Shown piece after piece: positions 1 through 5,890 of a DNA stretch of 7,477 nt. The number at the start of each line of letters is the position of its first letter. Positions within the stretch are counted from its first letter, which is position 1. The notes beneath the pieces were generated by a model. That model was not told the origin of the DNA. It saw only the letters and a program-made list of their open reading frames with translations, and made no database searches. Source of the DNA: Deltaproteobacteria bacterium. GTDB lineage: Bacteria > Desulfobacterota > Binatia > Binatales > Binataceae. The position numbers and the translations under genes are program-made. Location of the stretch: assembly GCA_021799555.1 (NCBI GenBank), contig JAJZAG010000188.1, forward strand, positions 1 through 7,477, given 5' to 3'.

Positions 1-387
1 CCACTGGCCGTTGATCTTCACGTAATCGTCTTCGTAGCGCGCGCCTAGCCACATGGGCCGGTTGCCCTTGCGCATCGTGAACGGTCCGAGAAAGTACCAG
101 ATGCCTGTGGCTCGATTTCCGTCAACCTCGATAATCGGATTCATCACGTTGTGCTGCGAAAAGCTGATTCGGTCGCGGAAGCCTTCGAAGAGCTTGCGGA
201 TGGCATCGTGGCCGCGGTTGACGCCGACACCCGCGCCCTCCCAGATTCCGTCATCGGCGAATAACGCGACGATCTGGTCGGGATCGTGATCGTTGTCGCA
301 GATTCCGCAATATCGCGCTTTGAGTTTCTTGATCGCCTCGATATCCTCGAGCGCTGTGATCCGTTTTTCGAGCTCGCCAATATCCAT
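1..387 (-). CDS. SnoaL-like / NTF2-fold protein (3' end cut by window edge)
   Basis: The reading frame stays open from ATG at 387-385 to the window edge, giving 129 codons with no stop. The N-terminus has the typical SnoaL_4-type opening: helix LEDIEAIKKLKARYC (residues 13-27), a D-rich turn with DPDQIVALFADDGIWE (35-50), a Gly-His (GH, 59-60) segment, then HNVMNPIIEVDGNRATGIWYF (79-99, quoted in part) as the strand region. Relatives are usually about 140-160 residues, so only the last C-terminal strand or two are missing. The fold is a cone-shaped alpha+beta barrel used by ketosteroid isomerase-like, dehydratase and cyclase enzymes, acting in the cytoplasm; the reaction cannot be assigned. 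The start is supported by a GGAGG ribosome binding site (plus-strand cctcc at 398-402) 10 nt upstream and by a promoter at 422-449. It is divergent from the flavoprotein gene. Confidence 0.85.
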   Translation of the reverse strand, partial: MDIGELEKRITALEDIEAIKKLKARYCGICDNDHDPDQIVALFADDGIWEGAGVGVNRGHDAIRKLFEGFRDRISFSQHNVMNPIIEVDGNRATGIWYFLGPFTMRKGNRPMWLGARYEDDYVKINGQW

Positions 388-421
388 GTCGGCGCAACCT
401 CCGCGCGCTAGCTCTCTCAGG

Positions 422-449
422 ATTAGAATGCCCGGCGGCCACCCGTCAA
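422..449 (-). promoter_or_regulatory. sigma70-like promoter of the SnoaL-like gene
   Basis: Reading the minus strand, TTGACG (449-444, 5 of 6 to consensus) is followed after 16 nt by TCTAAT (427-422, 5 of 6). The predicted start of transcription, near 415, leaves a leader of roughly 28 nt carrying the GGAGG site. This is the best sigma70-type match I saw in the window. No comparable promoter was seen for the divergent plus-strand gene. Confidence 0.55.
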
Positions 450-510
450 TCTGCCGAGCGAGACGCGATAAGAGCGCAATCGGCGGGTTCCGGCGCTCGT
501 GCGAAACGCG

Positions 511-1701
511 ATGACGACGCACGGAGCGCGAAGCTATGACGCGATCATCATTGGCGCCGGCGCGGCCGGAATGATGTGCGCGATCGCGGCGGGACAGCGC
601 GGCCGAAAAGTCCTGCTGCTCGATCACGGGGAAAGCGCCGGCGCAAAAATTCTGATCTCAGGCGGCGGGCGCTGTAATTTCACGAATCTGGACGCTGCGC
701 CCGAGCACTTTATTTCGAATAATCCGCACTTCTGCAAGTCGGCGCTGAGCCGATATACGCAGCACGATTTCATCGCGATGGTCGAGCGCCATCACATCGC
801 CTATCACGAAAAGGCGCTTGGCCAATTGTTCTGCGATGGATCGGCGCGTCAAATCGTCGCGATGCTGCTCGAGGAGTGCGACGCCGCCGGCGTCGAGATT
901 GTTTTGCGCTGCTCCGTAACCGGAATCGCGCGCCGGGACAACTTCGAGCTCGAAAGCGCTGCCGGCGTATTCGCGGCCCCTGCGGTGGTGATCGCGACCG
1001 GCGGCCTATCGATCCCCAAACTCGGTGCGAGCGGCTTCGCCTACAGCATCGCGCGCCAATTCAACCTCGCGATCGTCGCGCCGCGTCCGGGTTTGGTACC
1101 GATGCGCGTTGAGGGCGACGCGCTGCGGATGTGCCGAGCGCTCAGCGGCGTTTCCCATGACGCTCGAGTTTCGTGCGGAAATGCGGCGTTTCGCGGTAAT
1201 ATCCTGTTCACGCATCGCGGACTTTCCGGTCCCGCGATTTTGCAGATTTCTTCTTATTGGAAACCGGGCGACTCGCTCGATATCGATCTTCTACCCGACG
1301 GCGACGCTCCGCAGTTTCTGCTCGATCGCAAACGCACTCGGCCGAAAGCGGAGCTCAAAACAGTTCTCGCGGAAGTTTTGCCAACCCGGCTCGCGGATAT
1401 ACTCGCGCAAGAGGTACCGGCGCGCGGCGCGATTGCAAATCTCCCCGATCGCAGCCTGCACGACCTCGCGGCCCGGCTCAAGCGATGGCGTTTGGCGCCG
1501 AGCGAATCCGAGGGATGGGAGAAAGCGGAAGTCACCGTCGGCGGAATCGACACTGCGGAGTTATCGTCCAAAACGATGGAAGCGCGCGCGGTGCACGGGC
1601 TCTATTTCATCGGCGAGGCTGTGGATGTTACCGGATGGCTCGGCGGCTACAACTTCCAATGGGCGTGGTCGAGCGGATGGTGCGCCGGTCAAGCGCTATA
1701 G
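511..1701 (+). CDS. HI0933/BaiN-family FAD-dependent oxidoreductase
   Basis: A 396-residue cytoplasmic flavoprotein of the HI0933/YhiN/BaiN family (usually about 390-420 residues, so full length). Visible motifs in order: Rossmann FAD-binding GAGAAG (15-20) after a beta strand; family signature KILISGGGRCNFTN (46-59); ATGGLSIPKLGASG (162-175); LFTHRGLSGPAILQISS (232-248); VTVGGI (341-346); and the C-terminal FAD-closing segment LYFIGEAVDVTGWLGGYNF (364-382) ending in WAWSSG. Family members are poorly characterised: the clostridial homologue BaiN has been linked to bile-acid reduction, but most genomes with this family have no such pathway, so the substrate here is unknown. The ATG at 511 was chosen; a GTG at 499 in the same frame would add MRNA, and neither has a good ribosome binding site. 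The gene is monocistronic by context: divergent on its left, convergent on its right. Confidence 0.93.
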   Translation: MTTHGARSYDAIIIGAGAAGMMCAIAAGQRGRKVLLLDHGESAGAKILISGGGRCNFTNLDAAPEHFISNNPHFCKSALSRYTQHDFIAMVERHHIAYHEKALGQLFCDGSARQIVAMLLEECDAAGVEIVLRCSVTGIARRDNFELESAAGVFAAPAVVIATGGLSIPKLGASGFAYSIARQFNLAIVAPRPGLVPMRVEGDALRMCRALSGVSHDARVSCGNAAFRGNILFTHRGLSGPAILQISSYWKPGDSLDIDLLPDGDAPQFLLDRKRTRPKAELKTVLAEVLPTRLADILAQEVPARGAIANLPDRSLHDLAARLKRWRLAPSESEGWEKAEVTVGGIDTAELSSKTMEARAVHGLYFIGEAVDVTGWLGGYNFQWAWSSGWCAGQAL

Positions 1702-1740
1702 CTGTCTGCTGGGATTCGGGCCGCTGCGAATTTGAGCGCG

Positions 1741-1759
1741 ACGAAGCGCGGCCCTTCGT
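1741..1759. terminator. hairpin between convergent genes
   Basis: ACGAAG (1741-1746) and CTTCGT (1754-1759) form a perfect 6-bp stem with a 7-nt loop. It lies 40 nt past the flavoprotein stop and 17 nt past the hotdog-gene stop, so it could end transcription from both sides. Neither side has a T tract, so an intrinsic terminator is only weakly supported. Confidence 0.3.
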
Positions 1760-1775
1760 GTCCTTGACCGCGTGG

Positions 1776-2645
1776 TCACTGGTAGAGAGGCGACGACGCC
1801 TTCATGAATCGCAGCAGCATCCGCATCTCGGCGATTCGTTTTCCCTCGCGATCGTCAAGCGAGGTTTCGAACCACATGTATTCCGTCTTCGGGCTCTGTC
1901 CGAGGGCGACGACGTAACCGCCGACGCGGTATGGATGCTCGATCAGCACGGGACCGTTGACATTTCGCAACTCGATCGCGCCGAACAATCCGACCGATGC
2001 GCCGATTCTGCCGCGCATGGTCGCGATCGGTTCCGCGTAGAGCAGATGAACCATGCTGGCGGGGGTCGCAATCGCATCGCCCCACGGCGATGGTCCTGAG
2101 TACCACGGGAGCGGCTCCGTAATGACCTTCATGCGTTCGGCGATCGTGCTGCGCGGCAGCGCCACTTCACGGGTTTCAAAATGGTCGCCGGCCTTTACGC
2201 CGCCGAGAATCCGCAATTCGCCCGGATCGAATCGATTCAAAGGTTTGCGCAGTAGGGCGGTCGGCTCCACCGGATTCCCGACCGAAGCGGTTCCTTCGCC
2301 GACGCGCATGCCGTCCTCGCGTTCGATCCAAACTTCGACCTGAGCGTCGTCGGCATCTTCGGGCGCCTGCCTGACGAACGCGCGCACCGCCTCGCGATCG
2401 GTAGTCGCGTTCAGAAAATACATTGACAGCGTTCCGCGCTCGAACCATCGCTTTCCAAACGCGCGAATCAACAATGGCGGAAAGAGTTCAAGATGAATCG
2501 ATCCCGCCACGGTGCCCCCGCGAAAGCCAAGCTTGGTCGCCGTCGAGTCGTCGTGGATGCTGCCGCGCACGTCGCGCGCGTTGTTAACCGAGCGTCTGAG
2601 CGGCCCAACAAAGACGCCGTCGCGCAGTTCGATTTCGGTATTCAT
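1776..2645 (-). CDS. predicted hotdog-fold (MaoC-like) protein, function unknown
   Basis: A 289-residue soluble protein. Residues about 29-62 read like a hotdog/MaoC-type entry: SIHDDSTATKLGFRGGTVAG (29-48) followed by a hydrophobic helix HLELFPPLLIRAFG (51-64), with H31, D32 and a Gly-rich turn. It then runs strand by strand through FERGTLSMYFLNATT (68-82) and AQVEVWIEREDG (101-112). The second half (about 150-289), with WGDAIATPASMVHLL (188-202) and IELRNVNGPVLIEHPYRVGG (224-243), may be a second hotdog repeat, making a double-hotdog protein. Hotdog proteins act on acyl-CoA or acyl-ACP thioesters as hydratases, dehydratases or thioesterases; no catalytic dyad can be assigned confidently. 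The ATG at 2645 is chosen because GGAG lies 8 nt upstream; an in-frame ATG at 2696 adds 17 low-conservation residues and lacks such a site. It is divergent from the CoA-transferase. Confidence 0.75.
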   Translation of the reverse strand: MNTEIELRDGVFVGPLRRSVNNARDVRGSIHDDSTATKLGFRGGTVAGSIHLELFPPLLIRAFGKRWFERGTLSMYFLNATTDREAVRAFVRQAPEDADDAQVEVWIEREDGMRVGEGTASVGNPVEPTALLRKPLNRFDPGELRILGGVKAGDHFETREVALPRSTIAERMKVITEPLPWYSGPSPWGDAIATPASMVHLLYAEPIATMRGRIGASVGLFGAIELRNVNGPVLIEHPYRVGGYVVALGQSPKTEYMWFETSLDDREGKRIAEMRMLLRFMKASSPLYQ

Positions 2646-2653
2646 CTGGGATT

Positions 2654-2657
2654 CTCC
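2654..2657 (-). promoter_or_regulatory. ribosome binding site fixing the hotdog-gene start
   Basis: GGAG on the minus strand (plus-strand ctcc) is 8 nt before the ATG at 2645. The alternative upstream ATG at 2696 has no comparable site, which decides in favour of the shorter protein. Confidence 0.55.
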
Positions 2658-2674
2658 GCCGGAAGCTGAAGCGG

Positions 2675-2703
2675 GTATTACTCCCGCATCGTGCATAACT
2701 CAA
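2675..2703 (-). promoter_or_regulatory. weak promoter candidate for the hotdog gene
   Basis: On the minus strand TTGAGT (2703-2698) is followed after exactly 17 nt by TAATAC (2680-2675). The spacing is ideal but the -10 matches consensus poorly (3 of 6). Transcription would begin near 2668, giving a leader of roughly 23 nt to the ATG at 2645 and excluding the ATG at 2696. A 5-bp inverted repeat (gcggg 2671-2675 / cccgc 2683-2687) overlaps the -10. Confidence 0.3.
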
Positions 2704-2733
2704 GGCCGGAATATCGCGGGATCCCATCCGGCC
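2704..2733. repeat. perfect 7-bp inverted repeat in divergent spacer
   Basis: GGCCGGA (2704-2710) and TCCGGCC (2727-2733) are exact reverse complements separated by 16 nt; the gap contains a palindrome GGGATCCC (2718-2725) that is not concentric with the arms. It sits between the two divergent genes, directly upstream of both promoter candidates, the place for a shared operator. It could equally be a chance match in GC-rich sequence. Confidence 0.4.
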
Positions 2734-2748
2734 GCGAGGCTTCGGGGC

Positions 2749-2777
2749 TTGGCAAAATCGCGGTCAAGGATGATAAC
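2749..2777 (+). promoter_or_regulatory. sigma70-like promoter of the CoA-transferase gene
   Basis: TTGGCA (2749-2754, 5 of 6 to consensus), a 17-nt spacer, and GATAAC (2772-2777, 4 of 6). The predicted start of transcription, 2783-2786, falls on or just before the GTG start codon at 2786, implying a leaderless or nearly leaderless message. That would explain the lack of a properly spaced ribosome binding site. Confidence 0.45.
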
Positions 2778-2785
2778 TGACATTC

Positions 2786-4237
2786 GTGAAAGTTCAGGAC
2801 GCGCCGCCGAAGCTCGGCAAAGAAATCAATTCACCCGTCGCCCTGGTGCGTGAGCTGCTCGCCACGCTTGGGCGCGACAATGCGCCGCATCCGCATGCGC
2901 TCGCGATAGATGGCTGCGATCCGATCGTTGCGACGCGTTTTCGAGCCGGCGAGGCCGCGGCGGCCGTGCTGGCCGCGCAGGCCATCACCGCGGCGGATCT
3001 ATGGAGCCTTCGCGCCGGTGCGGCGCAGCGCGTTGCAGTCGATGTCCGCGCCGCGGCGGCCTCGCTGACCTCGTTTGCCTACCTGCGCTACAGCGGCGGC
3101 GCATTCGAGCGCGCGGCAAATCCGACTACGGCGCTGTATCGCGCTCGCGACGGCAACTGGGTTCACCTTCACGGCGGATTCCGTTCGCGTGACGTTACGC
3201 TTAAGTTGCTCGGATGCGCCGATGAGGCGGCCGCGATCGCACGCGCGGTGGCGCAATGGAATGCGCAGGACCTTGAGGACGCGCTCGCCGAACGAGGAGC
3301 GTGCGGGGCTCGATTACGCAGCGCCGCCGAGTGGCGCGACCATCCGCAGGGCAGGGCGCTTTCCAACGCGCCGGTGGTCGATATTGAACGGATCGACGCC
3401 GCCCCGCCGCGTCCGGTTGCAGATCCGGGGTCGCGCCATCCGGGCGCGCGGCCGCTCTCCGGAATTCGCGTGCTCGATCTCACCCGCGTTCTCGCTGGAC
3501 CGACTTGCGCCCGCACGCTTGCTGAACATGGGGCCGAAGTTCTGCACGTCAGGAGTCCCAATCTCCCCTTTATTGAGCCGTTTGTTATCGATACGAACTG
3601 TGGGAAACGGTCGTGCTACCTCGACCTTGAAAATCGATCGGACGTGGACCGCTTGACCGACCTGGCGCGCGAAGCCGATGTGTTTTCGCAAGGCTACCGG
3701 CCGGGCGTCCTGGCGCGACGCGGATTTTCTCCGCAGGCGCTTGCAGAGTTGCGGCCCGGAATCATCGTCGTTTCGATAAACTGCTACGGGCACAGCGGCC
3801 CATGGCAGGCGCGCCCCGGATGGGAGCAGCTTGCGCAAACAGCAACCGGCATGGCGCATGAACAGGCCGGCAGCGAACGGCCGGCGCTCGTGCCAGCCGC
3901 GGTAAATGACTACATCACCGGCTATCTCGGCGCGCTCGGTGTTATGCGCGCTCTCGCGCGGCGGGCGACGGAAGGCGGAAGCTGGCACGTTCGAGTGTCG
4001 TTGTCGCGGACTGCGATGTGGGTGATGTCGATTCCGCGCGTGCCCACGGACGCCGCGCCGGCCGGAATCGACGTGGCGGCGCTCGCGCCGTGGATGATCG
4101 AGATGGACACAAAATGGGGGAGACTATCGCGACTGGGCCCGATCGCGCGGATGTCGGCGACTCCGCCGCGATGGGAACTGCCGCCCGCGCCGCTGGGCAG
4201 TCATCCGGCGCGCTGGGAATCGCCTCCGTCGATGTGA
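2786..4237 (+). CDS. CaiB/BaiF family III CoA-transferase, permuted-looking
   Basis: A 483-residue protein of the formyl-CoA transferase/CaiB family, which moves CoA between carboxylic acids through an aspartyl-CoA intermediate. The canonical N-terminal half lies in the middle of this protein: PLSGIRVLDLTRVLAGPT (223-240), HGAEVLHVR (248-256), CGKRSCYLDL (272-281), YRPGVLARRG (304-313), INCYGHSGPW (331-340), then VNDYITGYLGALG (373-385), where D375 fits the catalytic Asp. Ahead of it, residues about 46-205 resemble the canonical C-terminal half (VAVDVRAAAASLTSFAYLR 83-101; ALYRARDGNWVHLHGGF 116-132), and the residue matching D375 there is R51. The C-terminal tail (about 435-483) carries SATPPRWELPPAPLGSHP (457-474), which I recall from other CoA-transferases of this length, so the end looks natural. 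The start is GTG at 2786, with no well-spaced ribosome binding site; AAGGA (2766-2770) is 15 nt away. Substrate unknown. Confidence 0.88.
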   Translation: MKVQDAPPKLGKEINSPVALVRELLATLGRDNAPHPHALAIDGCDPIVATRFRAGEAAAAVLAAQAITAADLWSLRAGAAQRVAVDVRAAAASLTSFAYLRYSGGAFERAANPTTALYRARDGNWVHLHGGFRSRDVTLKLLGCADEAAAIARAVAQWNAQDLEDALAERGACGARLRSAAEWRDHPQGRALSNAPVVDIERIDAAPPRPVADPGSRHPGARPLSGIRVLDLTRVLAGPTCARTLAEHGAEVLHVRSPNLPFIEPFVIDTNCGKRSCYLDLENRSDVDRLTDLAREADVFSQGYRPGVLARRGFSPQALAELRPGIIVVSINCYGHSGPWQARPGWEQLAQTATGMAHEQAGSERPALVPAAVNDYITGYLGALGVMRALARRATEGGSWHVRVSLSRTAMWVMSIPRVPTDAAPAGIDVAALAPWMIEMDTKWGRLSRLGPIARMSATPPRWELPPAPLGSHPARWESPPSM

Positions 4238-4242
4238 AGATT

Positions 4243-4256
4243 GCCCGGCCCCGGGC
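4243..4256. terminator. GC-rich hairpin after the CoA-transferase gene
   Basis: GCCCGG (4243-4248) and CCGGGC (4251-4256) are exact reverse complements with a 2-nt gap, foldable as a 5-bp stem with a 4-nt loop. It begins 6 nt past the stop codon. No T tract follows, so termination is uncertain and read-through into the next genes is possible. Confidence 0.25.
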
Positions 4257-4324
4257 GAGCACTCCACGCGCAGGTCCGCTATGATGGCGGCGCGCGGGAT
4301 CGCGTTTCGGGCCGAGTCATCAAT

Positions 4325-4330
4325 GGAGGT
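4325..4330 (+). promoter_or_regulatory. strong ribosome binding site of the small ORF
   Basis: GGAGGT ends 6 nt before GTG at 4337. It is the main reason to accept the small ORF and to start it here rather than at the in-frame TTG at 4241. A TATGAT (4280-4285) further upstream resembles a -10 box but no -35 is visible at the right distance. Confidence 0.6.
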
Positions 4331-4336
4331 GGCCCT

Positions 4337-4588
4337 GTGATAGATGAATCACTGGTCAGCGAGGCGGAGATCGAGTCATTTCGGCGCGACGGTGCGAAGC
4401 CGACTAAACCGCACCTGCATCCGAGCGTCGATCATGCGGGAATCAAAGTGGGCGAACCGATCGCGAGCGAGCTGACCCTGATCGTTTGGCCGCGCGCGCG
4501 AGGAGACTTTCCTGCTCCGCCGCGATTCCCCTTGACTGAAGTCCTGGCGCGGCACAACGCCTGCTGTGTTCGGCCCGATATCAAGTAG
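4337..4588 (+). CDS. small protein of unknown function (83 aa)
   Basis: An 83-residue ORF starting at GTG behind a near-perfect ribosome binding site, with many G/C third codon positions like its neighbours. I do not recognise the whole protein. Residues 7-20 (VSEAEIESFRRDGA) look like the opening helix of phytanoyl-CoA dioxygenase (PhyH) proteins, but the rest, HLHPSVDHAGIKVG (26-39) and ELTLIVWPRARGDFP (45-59), has no PhyH iron-binding pattern that I can see, and the other plus-strand frames do not continue a PhyH. It could be a genuine small protein or the start of a decayed gene. No signal peptide or membrane segment is evident; two adjacent Cys (76-77) are near the end. It stops 16 nt before the SDR start, so the two are probably cotranscribed. 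Confidence 0.5.
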   Translation: MIDESLVSEAEIESFRRDGAKPTKPHLHPSVDHAGIKVGEPIASELTLIVWPRARGDFPAPPRFPLTEVLARHNACCVRPDIK

Positions 4589-4604
4589 AAACCGAGTACT
4601 ATTC

Positions 4605-5390
4605 ATGGATTTACAGCTCAAGGGAAAAACGGCACTAGTATTTGGCGGAAGCAAAGGGATCGGGCGCGGATGCGCCGACGCACTGGCGGCCGAAGGCGTT
4701 GCGGTCGCGATCGTCGCGCGCGGCAAGGAAGCGCTCGATCGAGCGGCCGCGGAGATCAACTCGCGCGGCGGGCGCGCGATCGGGATCCAGGGCGATTTAT
4801 CGCACTGGAGCAGTATCGAGGGTGCGGTCAAATCCGCCCGCGCGCAGCTCGGGGCAATTGATATCCTGCTCAACAATTCCGGCGGTCCGCCGCCCTCCGG
4901 AGTAGTAGGAGTCGCGCCCGAAGTGTGGGAGGCGCAGTTTCACGCGATGGTGCTCGCGATCTTCCGGATCACAGATCTCGTGGTGCCAGAGATGCGCGCG
5001 CGAAAATGGGGCAGGATTCTGAACGTGGCGTCCTACAGCGTGATCGAACCGATCCCGGCAATTGGAGTCTCCAATACGCTGCGCAGCGCGATCGTCGGAT
5101 GGGCAAAGACGCTGGCGACCGAGACCGCGCGCGACGGAATCACCGTGAATACGCTGCTACCGGGAGTGATCGCGACTGACCGCGCGATCGCGCTGAGCCG
5201 CGCGGCGGCGGAACGCCAGAAGATACCGGTTGAAGAGGCCGAGCGCCGCACCGCTCAGACGATTCCGGTCGGACGCCTCGGTACACCGCAAGAGTTTGGA
5301 GCGGTTGCCGCGTTTCTGGCCAGCCCGCTGGCGGCTTACGTAACCGGGTCGCTGATCAGGATCGACGGCGGTCTTGTGAAATCGGTCTAA
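4605..5390 (+). CDS. atypical short-chain dehydrogenase/reductase (SDR fold)
   Basis: A 261-residue Rossmann-fold protein of the classical SDR size class. The nucleotide-binding turn GGSKGIG (14-20), the acidic DL (64-65) after strand 3, and LLNNSGG (88-94), matching the NNAG motif, are intact, and the C-terminal GRLGTPQEFGAVAAFLAS (223-240) and GSLIRIDGG (248-256) are typical of FabG-like SDRs. The active site is not: Ser is kept (S143 in NVAS), but the Tyr position is S156 and the Lys position is R160 (VSNTLRSA, 155-162), and the Asn of helix 4 aligns with M115. SDRs normally reduce or oxidise carbonyls and alcohols with NAD(P)H; this one may use another mechanism or only bind its ligand. 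ATG at 4605 was chosen by alignment to the family N-terminus; a GTG at 4566 overlaps the upstream ORF. No strong ribosome binding site is visible, consistent with translational coupling. Confidence 0.9.
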   Translation: MDLQLKGKTALVFGGSKGIGRGCADALAAEGVAVAIVARGKEALDRAAAEINSRGGRAIGIQGDLSHWSSIEGAVKSARAQLGAIDILLNNSGGPPPSGVVGVAPEVWEAQFHAMVLAIFRITDLVVPEMRARKWGRILNVASYSVIEPIPAIGVSNTLRSAIVGWAKTLATETARDGITVNTLLPGVIATDRAIALSRAAAERQKIPVEEAERRTAQTIPVGRLGTPQEFGAVAAFLASPLAAYVTGSLIRIDGGLVKSV

Positions 5391-5424
5391 TGCGCTCGTA
5401 ATGAAACGCGAATCCAAAAAAGCC

Positions 5425-5430
5425 GGAGGT
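5425..5430 (+). promoter_or_regulatory. strong ribosome binding site of the second NTF2-like gene
   Basis: GGAGGT lies 8 nt before GTG at 5439 and settles that non-ATG start. The site is flanked by CCGG copies (5423-5426 and 5432-5435) that could form a 4-bp hairpin around it, too short to suggest regulation by itself. Confidence 0.6.
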
Positions 5431-5438
5431 ACCGGACA

Positions 5439-5837
5439 GTGAGTGTTTCCGAAAATAAAGAACTAATCCGCAACATGTTCGCCGAACTCGGCAAAGGTAA
5501 CGCTCAAGCGTTTATGGACGCGATGAGCGACGACATCCGGTTTACGCTAATCGGTACCACCCGCTTCTCCGGCACCTTCAAGGGCAAGAAGGAATTGGCG
5601 GAGCGGCTGCTCGGCCCGCTCGGCGCGGCGCTCGAAGGCGGGCTCGTCATCACGCCTGAGAATCTCATCGCTGACGGCGACTTCGTAGCGATGCAAGCGC
5701 GCGGTAAATCGCTTGCGAAGAACGGCAAGCGTTACGACAATACCTATTGCCAGATATTCCGCGTCGCGGATGGCAAGGTCCGCGAGGTGACTGAGTATCT
5801 GGATACTGAACTGGTAAACAGCGTATTCGGAAAATAA
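5439..5837 (+). CDS. NTF2-like / SnoaL-like protein
   Basis: A complete 132-residue protein with the ketosteroid-isomerase-like (SnoaL_2-type) layout: opening helix ENKELIRNMFAELGKGN (5-21), helix and turn AFMDAMSDDIRFTLIG (24-39), SGTFKGKKEL (44-53), then the barrel strands GDFVAMQARGKS (80-91), YDNTYCQIFRVADGKV (99-114) and REVTEYLDTELVNSVFG (115-131). Length is normal for the family. Members include isomerases, hydrolases, dehydratases and non-enzymatic ligand binders; the sequence does not identify a reaction. It follows the SDR by 48 nt in the same direction and is likely cotranscribed with it, so both may handle the same hydrophobic metabolite. It is only distantly similar to the SnoaL-like protein at the left edge. 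Confidence 0.88.
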   Translation: MSVSENKELIRNMFAELGKGNAQAFMDAMSDDIRFTLIGTTRFSGTFKGKKELAERLLGPLGAALEGGLVITPENLIADGDFVAMQARGKSLAKNGKRYDNTYCQIFRVADGKVREVTEYLDTELVNSVFGK

Positions 5838-5890
5838 GCTGTCGGCGACGGGCGTAGCCTGGCGATGCCTTTCGGACGGAGACGAACTTG

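Noticed and set aside
1257..2099. 280-residue plus-strand open frame
   Set aside because: It spans the end of the flavoprotein gene, the convergent spacer and part of the hotdog gene on the opposite strand. Its product is Arg/Ser-rich with no motif, typical of a GC-rich shadow frame.
2770..2853. ATG at 2770 as a start upstream of the CoA-transferase
   Set aside because: It is in a different frame from the CoA-transferase and closes after 27 codons.
3314..3988. 224-residue minus-strand open frame inside the CoA-transferase
   Set aside because: It is antisense to conserved CoA-transferase motifs and shows no family features or ribosome binding site of note.
4532..4560. TTGACT as a -35 box before the SDR
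   Set aside because: No -10-like hexamer lies 16-18 nt downstream, and it is inside the small ORF.
5401..5442. 13-codon ORF (MKRESKKAGGTGQ) whose stop overlaps the GTG of the NTF2-like gene
   Set aside because: It contains the downstream gene's ribosome binding site and has no convincing one of its own; a leader-peptide role would need conservation evidence.
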